Assembly: GCA_003446665.1 (NCBI GenBank)
Contig: DMCT01000063.1
Coordinates: 5,662-34,932, forward strand
Source: Synergistaceae bacterium
GTDB lineage: Bacteria > Synergistota > Synergistia > Synergistales > Thermovirgaceae
Direction of reading: 5' to 3'
DNA length: 29,271 bases
In this document: positions 15,240 to 24,527 of the stretch, one piece after another
Layout: the number at the start of each line of letters is the position of its first letter
Position numbering within the stretch: the stretch's first letter is position 1
Notes under the pieces: generated by a model
The model's input: only the letters and a program-made list of their open reading frames with translations
Database searches by the model: none
Told to the model about the DNA's origin: nothing
Made by a program: the position numbers and the translations under genes

Positions 15240-16702
15240 CCAACTGGGCCGTTGCAATACCGGTTTTCGTATACCTTGCCCTTGTCTTTGGCATAGGTTT
15301 CATCGCCGGTGGTCTTCGAAGCAGAAAGGGACCTGACTTCATGGAGGAGTACTTTATAGGGAGTCGTTCCTTCGGTTGGTTTGTTCTTGCCATGACTCTC
15401 GTCGCGACCTATGTAAGCGCCAGCAGTTATGTCGGCGGGCCCGGAGCGGCCTATAAATTTGGCCTCGGTTGGGTTTTCCTTGCGATGATCCAATTGCCCA
15501 CTGCTTTTTTGACGCTGGCCGTTTTGGGAAAGAAATTCGCCATAGTGGGACGGCGGATAAATGCCGTGACACTGAACGACTTCCTTCGTCATCGGTACGA
15601 AAACAAACTGGTGGTCCTTCTCGGGGCGGTTTCTGTTCTCGCCTTTTTCGTCGCGGCCATGAGTGCCCAGTTCATAGGAGGCGCCCGTCTTTTTGAGGTT
15701 ATAACCGGAGTTTCCTATCGGTGGGGCCTTGTCATTTTTGCCCTTACGGTAGTGATATACACAACGGTAGGCGGGTTCAGAGCCGTGGCCCTTACCGATG
15801 CCATACAAGGAATAGTGATGTTCATCGGCGGTGTTTTCATTCTCTTTGGCATACTGAACACCGGGGGCGGGATGCACAACATCATAATGAAACTCAAGGA
15901 AATTGACCCAGGACTTATAACGCCTTTCGGTTCCGGCAACTTTGTAGCCAAGCCCTTTATACTGTCCTTCTGGGTGCTCGTCGGGTTCGCAGTTGTAGGC
16001 CTTCCCCAATCGGCGGTGCGTTGTATGGCCTACAAGGATTCAAAGTCCCTGCACCTGGGCATTATTTGTTCAACCTTCGCGTTGGGTTTTTTGATTCTTG
16101 TCATGCATTTTGCCGGGGCCGTCGGCCAGGCTATTGTTCCGGGCCTGGAAGTGGGAGACAGAGTGCTTCCCACGATGGTGCTCAAGATCATGCCTCCGGT
16201 TTTTGCAGGACTTTTCCTTGCGGGTCCGGTGGCCGCGATAATGTCCACTATCGACTCCCAGCTTATCCTGGCCTCGGCCGCGGTAGTCAAGGACATCTAC
16301 CTTAACTACGTAAATCCGAATGCAGAAAGGAAAACCCTTTCCAATATAAGCATCGCCGCTACGGCCATTCTCGGGGCCCTGGTTTTGCTTGTTTCCCTGA
16401 ATCCTCCCCCATTGCTCATATGGATAAATCTCTTCGCCTTCGGGGGGCTCGAGGCGGCCTTTTTGTGGCCTACAATCCTGGGGTTATACTGGAAACGCGC
16501 AAACGCCTCGGGAGTAATCGCTTCGATGGTAGTGGGAATTGGTTCGTTCATCGTTTTCAACCAATTCGGTATCGTTTTCATAAGCCCCAGGGTAAACGCA
16601 ATAGTACCGGCCATTGTCTTGTCTTTTGTGGCAATGGTGGTTGTCAGTTTCTTGACGCCGGCTCCGAAAAAAGAGGTACTGGACACTTTCTTCAAGGCGT
16701 GA
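15236..16702 (+). CDS. panF: PanF-like sodium:solute symporter (SSS family)
   Basis: This is a 488-residue symporter of the SSS family with about thirteen membrane segments. The sequence is close in pattern to sodium/pantothenate symporters: SSYVGGPGAAYKFGLGW, NAVTLNDFLRHRY, AMSAQFIGGARLFEVITGV and the TVGGFRAVALTDAIQG motif. Known PanF is about 483 residues. The start has GGAGGTGAAGCAGC upstream and a four-base overlap with the YhdT-like gene. Its operon context (M20 hydrolase upstream, ornithine-cyclodeaminase-like enzyme downstream) does not look like vitamin uptake, so the cargo may instead be an amino acid derivative. The PanF name reflects sequence resemblance only. Confidence 0.88.
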   Translation: MTNWAVAIPVFVYLALVFGIGFIAGGLRSRKGPDFMEEYFIGSRSFGWFVLAMTLVATYVSASSYVGGPGAAYKFGLGWVFLAMIQLPTAFLTLAVLGKKFAIVGRRINAVTLNDFLRHRYENKLVVLLGAVSVLAFFVAAMSAQFIGGARLFEVITGVSYRWGLVIFALTVVIYTTVGGFRAVALTDAIQGIVMFIGGVFILFGILNTGGGMHNIIMKLKEIDPGLITPFGSGNFVAKPFILSFWVLVGFAVVGLPQSAVRCMAYKDSKSLHLGIICSTFALGFLILVMHFAGAVGQAIVPGLEVGDRVLPTMVLKIMPPVFAGLFLAGPVAAIMSTIDSQLILASAAVVKDIYLNYVNPNAERKTLSNISIAATAILGALVLLVSLNPPPLLIWINLFAFGGLEAAFLWPTILGLYWKRANASGVIASMVVGIGSFIVFNQFGIVFISPRVNAIVPAIVLSFVAMVVVSFLTPAPKKEVLDTFFKA

Positions 16703-16790
16703 ATACGTGATAGTAACGACGAGCAAAGCACCTGTTTTTGCACGAATCAGTTCCGGGAGCATGAGCCACCCACAAAAGGAGGTCAGAACC

Positions 16791-17774
16791 ATGGAAATAA
16801 GAATCTTGTCGTTTGAGGAGATCGACGCACTCGGCATTTCCGTAACGGAAGTGATGGATGTGGTGGAGAAAGGTTTCAGGCTTAAGGGAGAAGGCAAGGT
16901 TGAGCTTCCGGCAAAGATAGGAATTCACCCGAGAAAAGACTGTTTTATTCACGCTATGCCATGCTTTGTGGGGGCTGACGCGGACGTTGCAGGAATCAAG
17001 TGGGTTTCGGGCTATCCGCCCAACCAGGCTAAGGGTCTTCCCTATATTAACGGCATTATGTGCCTCAACGAAGCCGAAACCGGTATCGTCAAGTCGATAA
17101 TGGACGCCAATTGGATAACCGCCTGGAGAACCGGAGCCGCCACGGGTGTGTGCGCAAGGCACATGGCGGACCCCGATGCCGGGACACTTGCTGTTATAGG
17201 CCTGGGAGTCCAGGGCAGGACCAATACTGTAGCTGTGGCCAAAGCACTGCCCGGCCTCAGTGTGGTAAAGGCCTATGACGCCTACACGCAGCAGTTGGAA
17301 AAATACAAGAGCCTTATAGAAAAAGACCTGCCTGGTATAAATGTCCTTCCATGCCGCAGTGTGCAGGAAGCAGTCGATGGTGCTGACGTGGTTGTCACAT
17401 GTACGCCGATAGTGGCAGATCCCGAGCGGTTTGTGAAGTCAGATTGGCTTAAAAAGGATTGCCTGGCCATCGCCGTGGATTATGATTCCGCCTTTGATGC
17501 CGAAGTCATGTCAAAGGCTGAAGCCTTTGTCTGCGACGACAAAAACCAGTACCTTTGGACTCAGGAACAGGGAGCCTATTTCCAGAAGGGCTATCCCGGA
17601 AAAGAAGACATACTGGGGGACATGGGAGACCTTTGTGCCGGAAAGGTTTCGTCGCCCCGAAAGGGCCGCAGGGGGGCCGTGCTCATGGGGATCGCCAGCC
17701 ACGATGTTCTTACGGCCGATCTTGTTTACAGGAAGGCAATTGAAAAAGGTGTAGGTAAGGTAGTGCAGATTTAG
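16791..17774 (+). CDS. ornithine cyclodeaminase/mu-crystallin family protein
   Basis: This 327-residue NAD(P)-binding enzyme belongs to the family that includes ornithine cyclodeaminase, alanine dehydrogenase of archaeal type, ketimine reductase and lysine cyclodeaminase. Visible marks are the substrate-site K70 (AGIKWVSGYP), the DANWITAWRTGAATG stretch (105-119) and the dinucleotide fold GLGVQG (137-142). The start at 16791 is backed by AAAAGGAGGTCAGAACC; an upstream in-frame ATG at 16707 lacks a site. It is the last gene before the strong terminator at 17793-17827. With an M20 hydrolase and a sodium symporter in front, it may cyclise, reduce or deaminate an imported amino acid released by the hydrolase. 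The reaction itself is undetermined. Confidence 0.9.
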   Translation: MEIRILSFEEIDALGISVTEVMDVVEKGFRLKGEGKVELPAKIGIHPRKDCFIHAMPCFVGADADVAGIKWVSGYPPNQAKGLPYINGIMCLNEAETGIVKSIMDANWITAWRTGAATGVCARHMADPDAGTLAVIGLGVQGRTNTVAVAKALPGLSVVKAYDAYTQQLEKYKSLIEKDLPGINVLPCRSVQEAVDGADVVVTCTPIVADPERFVKSDWLKKDCLAIAVDYDSAFDAEVMSKAEAFVCDDKNQYLWTQEQGAYFQKGYPGKEDILGDMGDLCAGKVSSPRKGRRGAVLMGIASHDVLTADLVYRKAIEKGVGKVVQI

Positions 17775-17792
17775 GTTCGTCAAAAGGGGCTA

Positions 17793-17827
17793 AAAAATAA
17801 CGGGGCCCCTGGGGCCCCGTTATTTTT
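17793..17827. terminator. bidirectional intrinsic terminator
   Basis: AAAAATAACGGGGCCCC and GGGGCCCCGTTATTTTT form a perfect 17-base inverted repeat around a single central T; in RNA the loop would be CCTGG. The A-run on one side and T-run on the other make it work in both directions. It sits between the convergent ornithine-cyclodeaminase-like gene and the peptide transporter operon. Confidence 0.93.
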
Positions 17828-17843
17828 GCCTTTAGAAAAAGAC

Positions 17844-18788
17844 TCAATAAAGGTGACAGGCGACTCGATGTGCTTTTCCGGCTTCATGGAATGAGGGTTT
17901 TACACTGCTGCAGATATCCATAAGCCTGGGACATCTGGGGTGGAAACGGCAGCCAGGCGGAGGTGAGACCAGTTCGGGGACAACACCCGGAATCCCTTCC
18001 AGTTTTTTCTTGTCCTCCGAGGGGATGGCCGCCATGAGACCTTTAGTGTATGGGTGCAGAGGGTTGAAGATTACCTCTTCGACGCTTCCTGTCTCTACTA
18101 TGTCTCCGGCATACATGACACCGACCCTGTCGCATGTTTCTGCAACCACCGACATGTCATGGGTAATCAGAAGCACGCTCGAACGGTGTCTGGCCACCAG
18201 TTCCTTAAGTAGTTTCAACACCTGGGCCTGAACGGATACGTCCAGTGCCGTCGTGGGCTCATCGGCTATAAGAAGAGACGGTTTGGGAGCCAGCATCATG
18301 GCTATCATCACTCTCTGCGCCATTCCTCCCGAAAGCTGGTGCGGGTAGGAAAGGGCTATCTTCTCCGGTTCTGGTATGTTTACTTCCCGCAGTTTCTCTA
18401 CAACAATGGCTGTTTTGTCCCCTTTTCCGGGAAACACTTCCGCGATTTGTTCGCCTACTCTCATAACAGGATTCAAGGCCGCCACCGGGTGTTGCATGAT
18501 CATTGTTATTTCCTTTCCCCGTATTTCGCTGCGGAAGGTATCAGCGGGCAATGAAAGCAGGTCCCTACCCTTGAAGACCACCTGTCCGCTTTCGATCCTT
18601 CCGGGGTTGCGAATGAGGTTCAATACCGCCGATGCGGTTACGCTTTTCCCGCAGCCGGTTTCACCTACGAGGCCGAAAAACTCCCCCTTCTCGACGGTAA
18701 AGGAAACGCCGTTTATGGCCCGGACTATCCCGCGATAGGTGTAAAAATTGACGTACAGGTCTTTTATTTCAAGCAACGTCTCAGCCAT
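17844..18788 (-). CDS. oligopeptide ABC transporter ATPase, OppD/DppD type
   Basis: This is one of the two nucleotide-binding subunits of the peptide importer, 314 residues. Walker A is GETGCGKS (42-49), the signature is LSGGMAQRV, and Walker B is [12 protein letters not shown], followed by the switch histidine in [10 protein letters not shown]. The C-terminal oligopeptide-transporter extension is present ([15 protein letters not shown] and CRFHPRCP). The last part contains the Cys residues typical of the OppD/F tail. Its ATG overlaps the stop of the upstream permease by one base (TAATG), with GGGGAG as ribosome site. It is the last gene of the six-gene minus-strand operon and ends at the bidirectional terminator. 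Confidence 0.95.
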   Translation of the reverse strand: MAETLLEIKDLYVNFYTYRGIVRAINGVSFTVEKGEFFGLVGETGCGKSVTASAVLNLIRNPGRIESGQVVFKGRDLLSLPADTFRSEIRGKEITMIMQHPVAALNPVMRVGEQIAEVFPGKGDKTAIVVEKLREVNIPEPEKIALSYPHQLSGGMAQRVMIAMMLAPKPSLLIADEPTTALDVSVQAQVLKLLKELVARHRSSVLLITHDMSVVAETCDRVGVMYAGDIVETGSVEEVIFNPLHPYTKGLMAAIPSEDKKKLEGIPGVVPELVSPPPGCRFHPRCPRLMDICSSVKPSFHEAGKAHRVACHLY

Positions 18789-19687
18789 TAGTCTCCCCTT
18801 CTAAGGTGTGGATCGGCGATATCACGGATTCCGTCTCCGAGAAGATTGAAACCGAACACGGTTACCAGGATGGCAAGTCCCGGAAAGGTGGGGACCCACC
18901 ATTGGTTAACCAGAAAAGCGCGTCCGGTGCTTACCATAAGGCCCCATTCCGGTGTCGGAGGCTGCGCTCCCAGGCCTATAAAGCTCATCCCTGCGGCAAT
19001 TCGGATTACGTTCCCCATGTCGAGGGTAGCGCGGATGATGGCCGTCGACGAGCATAGTGGCAGGATATCGGAGAAAAGTATACGGAGTTTCGTAGTTCCG
19101 ACGACTTTCTCCGCGTCGATAAAGGTGCGTTCCTTTATGCTCAGCGTCTCTCCCCGTGCCAGCCTGGCGTAAGTCGGCCACATGGTAACAGCGATGGCTA
19201 TCATGGTGTTAACCAGACTGGGCCCCAGGGCTGCTCCTATAGCCATGGCAAGGACGAGCCTGGGAAAGGCCATGAAAATGTCCGCCGTTCTCATAATTAC
19301 TTCGTCAATCCATCCGCCGAAATAACCTGCCACAATTCCAAGCAACATGCCCAGCGGCAGGTCTATCAGCAAGACTATTATCATTATTTTCAGGGCAAGC
19401 CCGGTGCCGTGGAGAATACGTGAAAATATATCCCGGCCGAGCTCGTCCGTGCCCATCCAGTGTTGTGTTGAGGGGGCCTGAAGACGGTTTCTGAGGTCCA
19501 TTTGTAAGGGGTCGTAAGGAGCCAGCAAAGGGGCTAAGATGGCTGTAAGCACGAGAGCAAGGACGATGACAAGTCCAGCAATGGTAAGATGACTTCTTTT
19601 GCCCGCATGTATGATTTCACGGACCTGTGAAATTTCAGACTCATGTTTTTCCTTCCAACGGGCAAAGGTTCTTTTTTCTGGTTTCAT
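18788..19687 (-). CDS. oligopeptide ABC transporter permease, OppC/DppC type
   Basis: This is an inner-membrane permease subunit of 299 residues. It has a cytosolic N-terminal lead and a first membrane segment at about 33-53. The OppC-type linker LLAPYDPLQMDLRNRLQAPS...HWMGTDELGRDIFSRILHGT follows, and then five more membrane segments. The EAA-type loop with a conserved Gly (ERTFIDAEKVVGTTKLRILFSDILPL) contacts the ATPase. It begins with ATG after AGGAGAGTCGCC and follows the OppB-type gene with a ten-base gap. It pairs with that permease to form the translocation path. Confidence 0.95.
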   Translation of the reverse strand: MKPEKRTFARWKEKHESEISQVREIIHAGKRSHLTIAGLVIVLALVLTAILAPLLAPYDPLQMDLRNRLQAPSTQHWMGTDELGRDIFSRILHGTGLALKIMIIVLLIDLPLGMLLGIVAGYFGGWIDEVIMRTADIFMAFPRLVLAMAIGAALGPSLVNTMIAIAVTMWPTYARLARGETLSIKERTFIDAEKVVGTTKLRILFSDILPLCSSTAIIRATLDMGNVIRIAAGMSFIGLGAQPPTPEWGLMVSTGRAFLVNQWWVPTFPGLAILVTVFGFNLLGDGIRDIADPHLRRGD

Positions 19688-19697
19688 GGCGACTCTC

Positions 19698-20708
19698 CTA
19701 ATACCTGACCCTGGGGTCGAGGAAACCGTACAGCAGGTCTACTATGAGATTGCTGAGGGCATAGCATGTGGCTATAAGCGTGACGGACCCGACAACGGCG
19801 TTCAGGTCCAGTGACAGGAACGAATTCACCGAGTACCTTCCGAGTCCGGGATAGCCGAAAACCGTTTCCGTAAGTACGGAACCTTCAAGAAGATAGCCGA
19901 AAGATATGCCTATCATGGTTATGACCGTTATGGACGCATTTTTGAAGGCATGCCGGAAAATGACTGTGCGCTCTTTAAGTCCCTTTACCCTGGCCGTCCT
20001 TATGTATTCCTCGTTCAGGATTTCCAGCATGGATGAACGTGTGACACGGCTGATGTAGGCGGTCTGAATCCATCCCAGAACCAGGCCTGGACCCAGAAGA
20101 TGATGCATTACATTCCAAAACACGTCGAACTGTCCCGCCAAAAGGCTGTCTACGGTGTACATGCCCGTCACCGTTGGAGGTGGGGCGAGAGTGGCTGAAA
20201 TTCTTCCCCCAGCCGGAATCAGGCCTAAATGATAATAAAAAAGCAGTATTACAAGTAAACCAAGCCAGAAGGCGGGCATAGAGATCCCGAAAAGAGAAAA
20301 GACCCTGCTGAAAGTATCCGGCATTTTGTTGCGTTTTACGGCAGCCACTATGCCCAATGAGACTCCGCAGATTACGGCGATGACCATGGCAAACAGCACC
20401 AGTTCCAGCGTTGCCGGGAAATAGGTCTTCAGGTCCGTACCCACCGGGTTTTGAGTCCGTAAAGAGATGCCGAAATCGAAGGTGGCGACTCCCTTGAGGG
20501 TACGCAAATATTGCTTGTGCAGCGGCAGGTGGAGGCCCAGTTGACGTTCCGTCCTCTCTATCAGTTCTTGAGGGGCGTTCTCACCCAGTATGGCCCCTAC
20601 AGGATCGGCGGGTATGACGCGGGATATGAAGAACGTTACCGTAACCACACCTAAAATGACGACCAAAAAAAGTATAAGGCGTTTAATTACGTATTTTCTG
20701 AAGCTCAA
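19698..20708 (-). CDS. oligopeptide ABC transporter permease, OppB/DppB type
   Basis: This is the second permease subunit, 336 residues. The N-terminal membrane segment is at about 10-30, followed by the family motif FFISRVIPADPVGAILGENAP. The EAA loop reads EEYIRTARVKGLKERTVIFRHAFKNA. The gene starts with TTG at 20708; the reverse strand shows AGGTGAG about seven bases upstream, and no better ATG lies near. A GC-rich hairpin separates it from the binding-protein gene. A TTG start and the hairpin together would keep permease levels well below those of the binding protein, as is usual in importer operons. Confidence 0.94.
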   Translation of the reverse strand: MSFRKYVIKRLILFLVVILGVVTVTFFISRVIPADPVGAILGENAPQELIERTERQLGLHLPLHKQYLRTLKGVATFDFGISLRTQNPVGTDLKTYFPATLELVLFAMVIAVICGVSLGIVAAVKRNKMPDTFSRVFSLFGISMPAFWLGLLVILLFYYHLGLIPAGGRISATLAPPPTVTGMYTVDSLLAGQFDVFWNVMHHLLGPGLVLGWIQTAYISRVTRSSMLEILNEEYIRTARVKGLKERTVIFRHAFKNASITVITMIGISFGYLLEGSVLTETVFGYPGLGRYSVNSFLSLDLNAVVGSVTLIATCYALSNLIVDLLYGFLDPRVRY

Positions 20709-20736
20709 GGGATTCTCACCTGCCTGGTTTGTGAGG

Positions 20737-20760
20737 CTCCGGGCTGCGGGCAGCCCGGAG
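20737..20760 (-). promoter_or_regulatory. intercistronic stem-loop between binding protein and permease genes
   Basis: CTCCGGGCTG and CAGCCCGGAG form a perfect ten-base stem with a four-base loop. There is no T-run after it on the minus strand, so it is not an intrinsic terminator. Hairpins at this place commonly protect the 3' end of the upstream binding-protein message. Confidence 0.65.
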
Positions 20761-20778
20761 TCTCGCGTTTTTTCGTGC

Positions 20779-22335
20779 CTAGCCTTCGATCTCCAACAGA
20801 TTCAGCGGTGTTTCCGTAAGTGGACTGAGCGTAAAATTCTTTACCTTTTCCGAGAGGCCTACATGGCCCGCAAACTGGTAAAGGATTTTGAAAGGGCCTT
20901 CCTCGAGCCAGCGCTTCTGGATTTCAACGTACAGCTTCTCTCTTTCTTCCCTGTCCTGGATAAAAGCAGCCTTTTCCACCATGTCAGTCAGTTCGGGATT
21001 GGCATAGCCGTTTCTCCACGCCAGCTGCTTTATTTTTGCCTCCGGGCCTGTTGTCCTGCTGTGGGCGAAAGGTTTGGCCATGGCATCGGGGTCACCGTAA
21101 TCGGCTCCCCAGCGGGCTAGTACCAGTTCTAATCCCTGTTCCCGATATTTGCCGAGAAGAGTGGTGTATGCTATGACTTGCAGGTCAGTCTTGATCCCGA
21201 TGGCATCAAGATTCGCTTTGACTATGGTCCCTTCCGTGGAAAGGAAATCCGGAACAGTCAACTGGACAGAGAATCCGTTGGGATATCCGGCCTCGACCAG
21301 TAGTTCCCTTGCCTTTTTGGGGTCGTAGGGGAAAGGGTTACCGTCGTAATGGGAGAACATTCCCTTGGGTATGAAGCTGTGCAGTTCGAAGACGCCACCG
21401 CCTGTAGCCTGAATGACGCCTTCCGTGTCTATCGCATGCTTGATTGCCTGGCGTACCTTCACATTATTCAGCGGTTCCCTGGAGGCGTTCATACCTAGGT
21501 AGATCATCCTGAAAAGCGGAGACTTTACCGCGTAAAGGCCCTCAGTTCTCTCGACTTCCGGGATCTGGTCGTATTCTAGGTTCCACGCCATGTGGACAGA
21601 TCCACCTTTGAGCTGCAGGAGCTGGCTTGAAGATTCAGGTGTGTCGATAAGCACTATCTCCTGGATCTTCGGCTTTTCTCCCCAGTAATGAGGATTGGCC
21701 TTGAGTACGATTTTTTCGTTGCGATTCCAGCTTTCAAGCATGTAGGGTCCGCTCCCGGCGGAATTGTTGTCGAGCCAGGCAGAACCCATGTCGCCATCCT
21801 TTTCGTTGGCCTTGGCCTGTTTCGAGTTGACCACGCCGGAGATATAGGTCATGCAGGAGAGGACCAGCTGTGGCGAATAGGAGTCGTCCATTTCGACAAT
21901 AACCTTGTTGTCGTCGGTGGTTATTGAATCCTCGGTAACGCCGAACTGAGTAAGTATCCATGAAGGGGACTTTGCGAGTCTGACGACGCGCTTGAGAGAA
22001 TAGGCCACGTCTTCGGGCGTGACGGGATCTCCGTTGGAAAAGACTGCGTCATCCCTTATTGTGAAGATGATCTTTTTGTCCTCGATTTTCCATTCCGTTG
22101 CGAGGTTCGGTTGGATTTCACTGGCTGAACCGGGTTTGAATTTGACGAGAGAGTCATAAATGTTGTCCAGCAACCAGTGACCTTCCACCTCATAGCACGC
22201 GGCAGGATCCAGGGTTACTATGGTCCCCGTGTTCATCGCTCCTATAAACTGCGAGGAAGCGGCCAGCGCTGCCGAAGCGACCAGCAATGCAGACACAGCA
22301 AGACACGATACCACTAGTTTCCTCCATCTTCTCAT
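20779..22335 (-). CDS. family 5 extracellular peptide-binding protein (OppA/DppA type)
   Basis: This is the periplasmic solute-binding protein of the peptide importer, 518 residues. A Sec signal peptide is clear (RRWRKLV, a hydrophobic core, then SAALA before ASSQ); there is no lipobox cysteine, so it is a free periplasmic protein. The family 5 signature region is present (VFSNGDPVTPEDVAYSLKRV), as are the C-terminal DYGDPD and KPF segments. The start follows GGGAGGTCGGTAGC. Family members bind di- and oligopeptides, and some bind nickel or glycosides. The epimerase gene directly upstream in the operon argues for dipeptides or wall peptides. Confidence 0.94.
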   Translation of the reverse strand: MRRWRKLVVSCLAVSALLVASAALAASSQFIGAMNTGTIVTLDPAACYEVEGHWLLDNIYDSLVKFKPGSASEIQPNLATEWKIEDKKIIFTIRDDAVFSNGDPVTPEDVAYSLKRVVRLAKSPSWILTQFGVTEDSITTDDNKVIVEMDDSYSPQLVLSCMTYISGVVNSKQAKANEKDGDMGSAWLDNNSAGSGPYMLESWNRNEKIVLKANPHYWGEKPKIQEIVLIDTPESSSQLLQLKGGSVHMAWNLEYDQIPEVERTEGLYAVKSPLFRMIYLGMNASREPLNNVKVRQAIKHAIDTEGVIQATGGGVFELHSFIPKGMFSHYDGNPFPYDPKKARELLVEAGYPNGFSVQLTVPDFLSTEGTIVKANLDAIGIKTDLQVIAYTTLLGKYREQGLELVLARWGADYGDPDAMAKPFAHSRTTGPEAKIKQLAWRNGYANPELTDMVEKAAFIQDREEREKLYVEIQKRWLEEGPFKILYQFAGHVGLSEKVKNFTLSPLTETPLNLLEIEG

Positions 22336-22419
22336 GCTACCGACCTCCCTTTCGTGGAGTAGGGATTTTCATTTCTTCTGCCGATTATTTTGAGCTTCCA
22401 CCCCCCCTTTTTGTGAGTT

Positions 22420-23526
22420 TTACGTGATTGTGATTTGCTCGCAGCTTTCCAGAAAATCCCTTGCGAAGTCGGCGCCAAGACCAGGTCCTTCGGGCAATTC
22501 GATCTCGCCTGCCGTGTACCTGGCTCCACCGAGGACGGGATCGGACTTCATGCCCAGGTGGCCGTCAAGGTCGGCGTAGAGTATGCCCCGTCTTGCCGAG
22601 GCAAAATGCGCGGCGGCCGTAAGGGCGAGACGACTTTCGGTCATGCAGCCTACCATGCAGGGGATGCCGGCAGCGGAAGCTATGGCCTCTATTTTGAGGG
22701 CATTTGCGAGACCGCCCGACTTTGCGAGTTTGATGTTAAAAATGTGACAAGCCTGGAAAGCCGCAAGCCGGAAGGCGTCATGGGGGCTAAAGAGTCCTTC
22801 GTCTGCAGCGATCGGAACTTTGGTCATCCTGCACAGTTGTTTCAGCCCTTCCATGTTCCACCAGACAAGAGGCTGCTCGCAAAACTGGATATTGCTTCTT
22901 TCAAGTTCGCCGAGGACCTGCGAAGCCTCAACCAGATTCCATCCCTGATTTGCGTCAAGCCGTATCGGAATTTCCATTCCCACCCTTTGTCGGATGTGCC
23001 TTACCCGCTTTATATCTTCCTCGACGGATCCTCCCAGCTTGACTTTCAAAACCCTGTATCCGTCTTTGACGTGTTCAAGCGCCTTTGAGGCCATAACGTC
23101 GGGATCGTCGATGCTTATGGTGTTGTCTGTTTCGATCTTTCTCCGTGCACCTCCAAGTAATGCGTATAGTGGAATTCCTGCGGCCTTTGCTACGAGATCA
23201 TGAAGCGCTATATCAAAAGCCGCCTTCAGCGCGGTGTTCTTCAGGAGTGCGCCGTCCAAAACCTTCACAGCTCCCTCGATATCCGTTGCTTCCCTCCCCA
23301 GAAGCAACGGTGCTATCTCTTTCCCGGCCTCGTACGCGGCTTCCCTGGTTTCTCCCGTTACCGGGGGATTCGGTCTCGCTTCGCCGGTGCCGTAATATTC
23401 TTTTCCTGAGTGGATCCTGACGACGATGTTTTTCGCCTTCGTAATTTCAGCCAGAGAGGTACGGAATGGTTCCAAAAGTTCGAAGTCGGCTTTGTAAATT
23501 GTGATTTTGGTAATTTCAAGAGTCAT
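22420..23526 (-). CDS. dipeptide epimerase (L-Ala-D/L-Glu epimerase type)
   Basis: This is an enolase-superfamily epimerase of 368 residues that interconverts the stereochemistry of the second residue in dipeptides. The catalytic lysine pair is K161 and K163 (LKVKLGG) with K266 (NIKLAKSGG) opposite. The metal ligands are D191 (RLDANQGW), E217 (CEQPL) and D242 (AADEGL). The DLD at 319-321 is the dipeptide amino-group binding motif that marks this subfamily rather than muconate cycloisomerases. The ATG at 23526 has GGAGGTAACGCC upstream and overlaps the stop of the OppF-type ATPase gene by four bases. Its place inside a peptide importer operon supports a role in using imported L-Ala-D-Glu or similar dipeptides. 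Exact specificity may differ among members. Confidence 0.93.
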   Translation of the reverse strand: MTLEITKITIYKADFELLEPFRTSLAEITKAKNIVVRIHSGKEYYGTGEARPNPPVTGETREAAYEAGKEIAPLLLGREATDIEGAVKVLDGALLKNTALKAAFDIALHDLVAKAAGIPLYALLGGARRKIETDNTISIDDPDVMASKALEHVKDGYRVLKVKLGGSVEEDIKRVRHIRQRVGMEIPIRLDANQGWNLVEASQVLGELERSNIQFCEQPLVWWNMEGLKQLCRMTKVPIAADEGLFSPHDAFRLAAFQACHIFNIKLAKSGGLANALKIEAIASAAGIPCMVGCMTESRLALTAAAHFASARRGILYADLDGHLGMKSDPVLGGARYTAGEIELPEGPGLGADFARDFLESCEQITIT

Positions 23527-24527
23527 GGCGTTACCTCCCCTTGTATTTGAGCGGGTTTTTCGTTGTCGTAAAGATGGCACGCGACGAAACGGCCTTTCCC
23601 TGCTTCCCTGAGAAGTGGTGCCGAAGTCTCGCAAATCGCCCCTACCTTCTTGAAGCATCGTGTGTGGAAGGGGCACCCCGTCGGTGGGTCTATAGGACTC
23701 GGTATCTCGCCTTTGAGGATGATTTTTTCGCCACGTTTCGTGGGATCGAGTTTGGGGGTGACCGAAATGAGGGCCTCAGTGTAAGGGTGAAGCGGTGAGG
23801 AAAACAGGTCTTCCGTATCACCCGTTTCCATAATCCTTCCAAGGTACAGGATGGCGAGCTTTTCCGTAAAAAGCCGCACGACGGCCAGGTCATGAGTTAT
23901 AAAAAGATAGGTCAGGTCTAGTCTTTCCCTTAATGATTCAAGGAGTTTCAGAACTTCAGCCTGGACCGATACGTCGAGCGAAGATGTCGGTTCGTCAAGT
24001 ACCACCAGTTCGGGGTCAAGTATCAGCGCCCTTGCTATGGCCACGCGCTGCCTTTGCCCTCCGGACAGTTCGTGGGGATAGCGGTACAGGTGCTGTTCGC
24101 TCATTCCTACCAGAGACAGGAAGGAAACGACCTTTTCTACAGCCTCTTCCTCCGAGCCTACCAGACCATGGGTACGGAGGCCTCTTCCGATAACGTTTTT
24201 GATCTTTTTCCGTGGATGCAGCGAAGAGTAAGGATCCTGGAAAACAAGCTGGAGTTTTCGTCTCAGTCTCTTGTCCCTGGAAAGGTCGGCCCCGGAAATA
24301 TCCTGTCCATCGTAATTTATGGTTCCACCGCTGGGTTCCAGAAGCCTGACGATCATCCTGCCCAGTGTAGTCTTGCCGCTTCCCGATTCACCGACAATGC
24401 CAAAGATACAGCCTTTTTCGACGGAAAGGGAAACTCCGTCGACTGCCTTGACGGTTTTCCCCTCTTCAAGGGGAAATTCCTTTTTCAGGTTTTGAATTTC
24501 AAGAAGGGGTTTTGTTTGCGTAATCAT
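23523..24527 (-). CDS. oligopeptide ABC transporter ATPase, OppF/DppF type
   Basis: This is the second ATPase subunit of the peptide importer, 334 residues. Walker A reads GESGSGKT, the signature LSGGQRQRVAIARAL, and Walker B LVVLDEPTSSLD, with LFITHDLAVV after it. The C-terminal peptide-transporter tail is present (PLHPYTEALISVTP, PTGCPFHTRC). The ATG at 24527 begins the conserved part (MITQTKPLLEIQNLKKEF). Only a modest AGG-type site precedes it, and an upstream in-frame ATG at 24653 would add unrelated residues. It is the first gene of the operon, four genes away from its OppD-type partner, an unusual split of the two ATPases. Confidence 0.94.
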   Translation of the reverse strand: MITQTKPLLEIQNLKKEFPLEEGKTVKAVDGVSLSVEKGCIFGIVGESGSGKTTLGRMIVRLLEPSGGTINYDGQDISGADLSRDKRLRRKLQLVFQDPYSSLHPRKKIKNVIGRGLRTHGLVGSEEEAVEKVVSFLSLVGMSEQHLYRYPHELSGGQRQRVAIARALILDPELVVLDEPTSSLDVSVQAEVLKLLESLRERLDLTYLFITHDLAVVRLFTEKLAILYLGRIMETGDTEDLFSSPLHPYTEALISVTPKLDPTKRGEKIILKGEIPSPIDPPTGCPFHTRCFKKVGAICETSAPLLREAGKGRFVACHLYDNEKPAQIQGEVTP

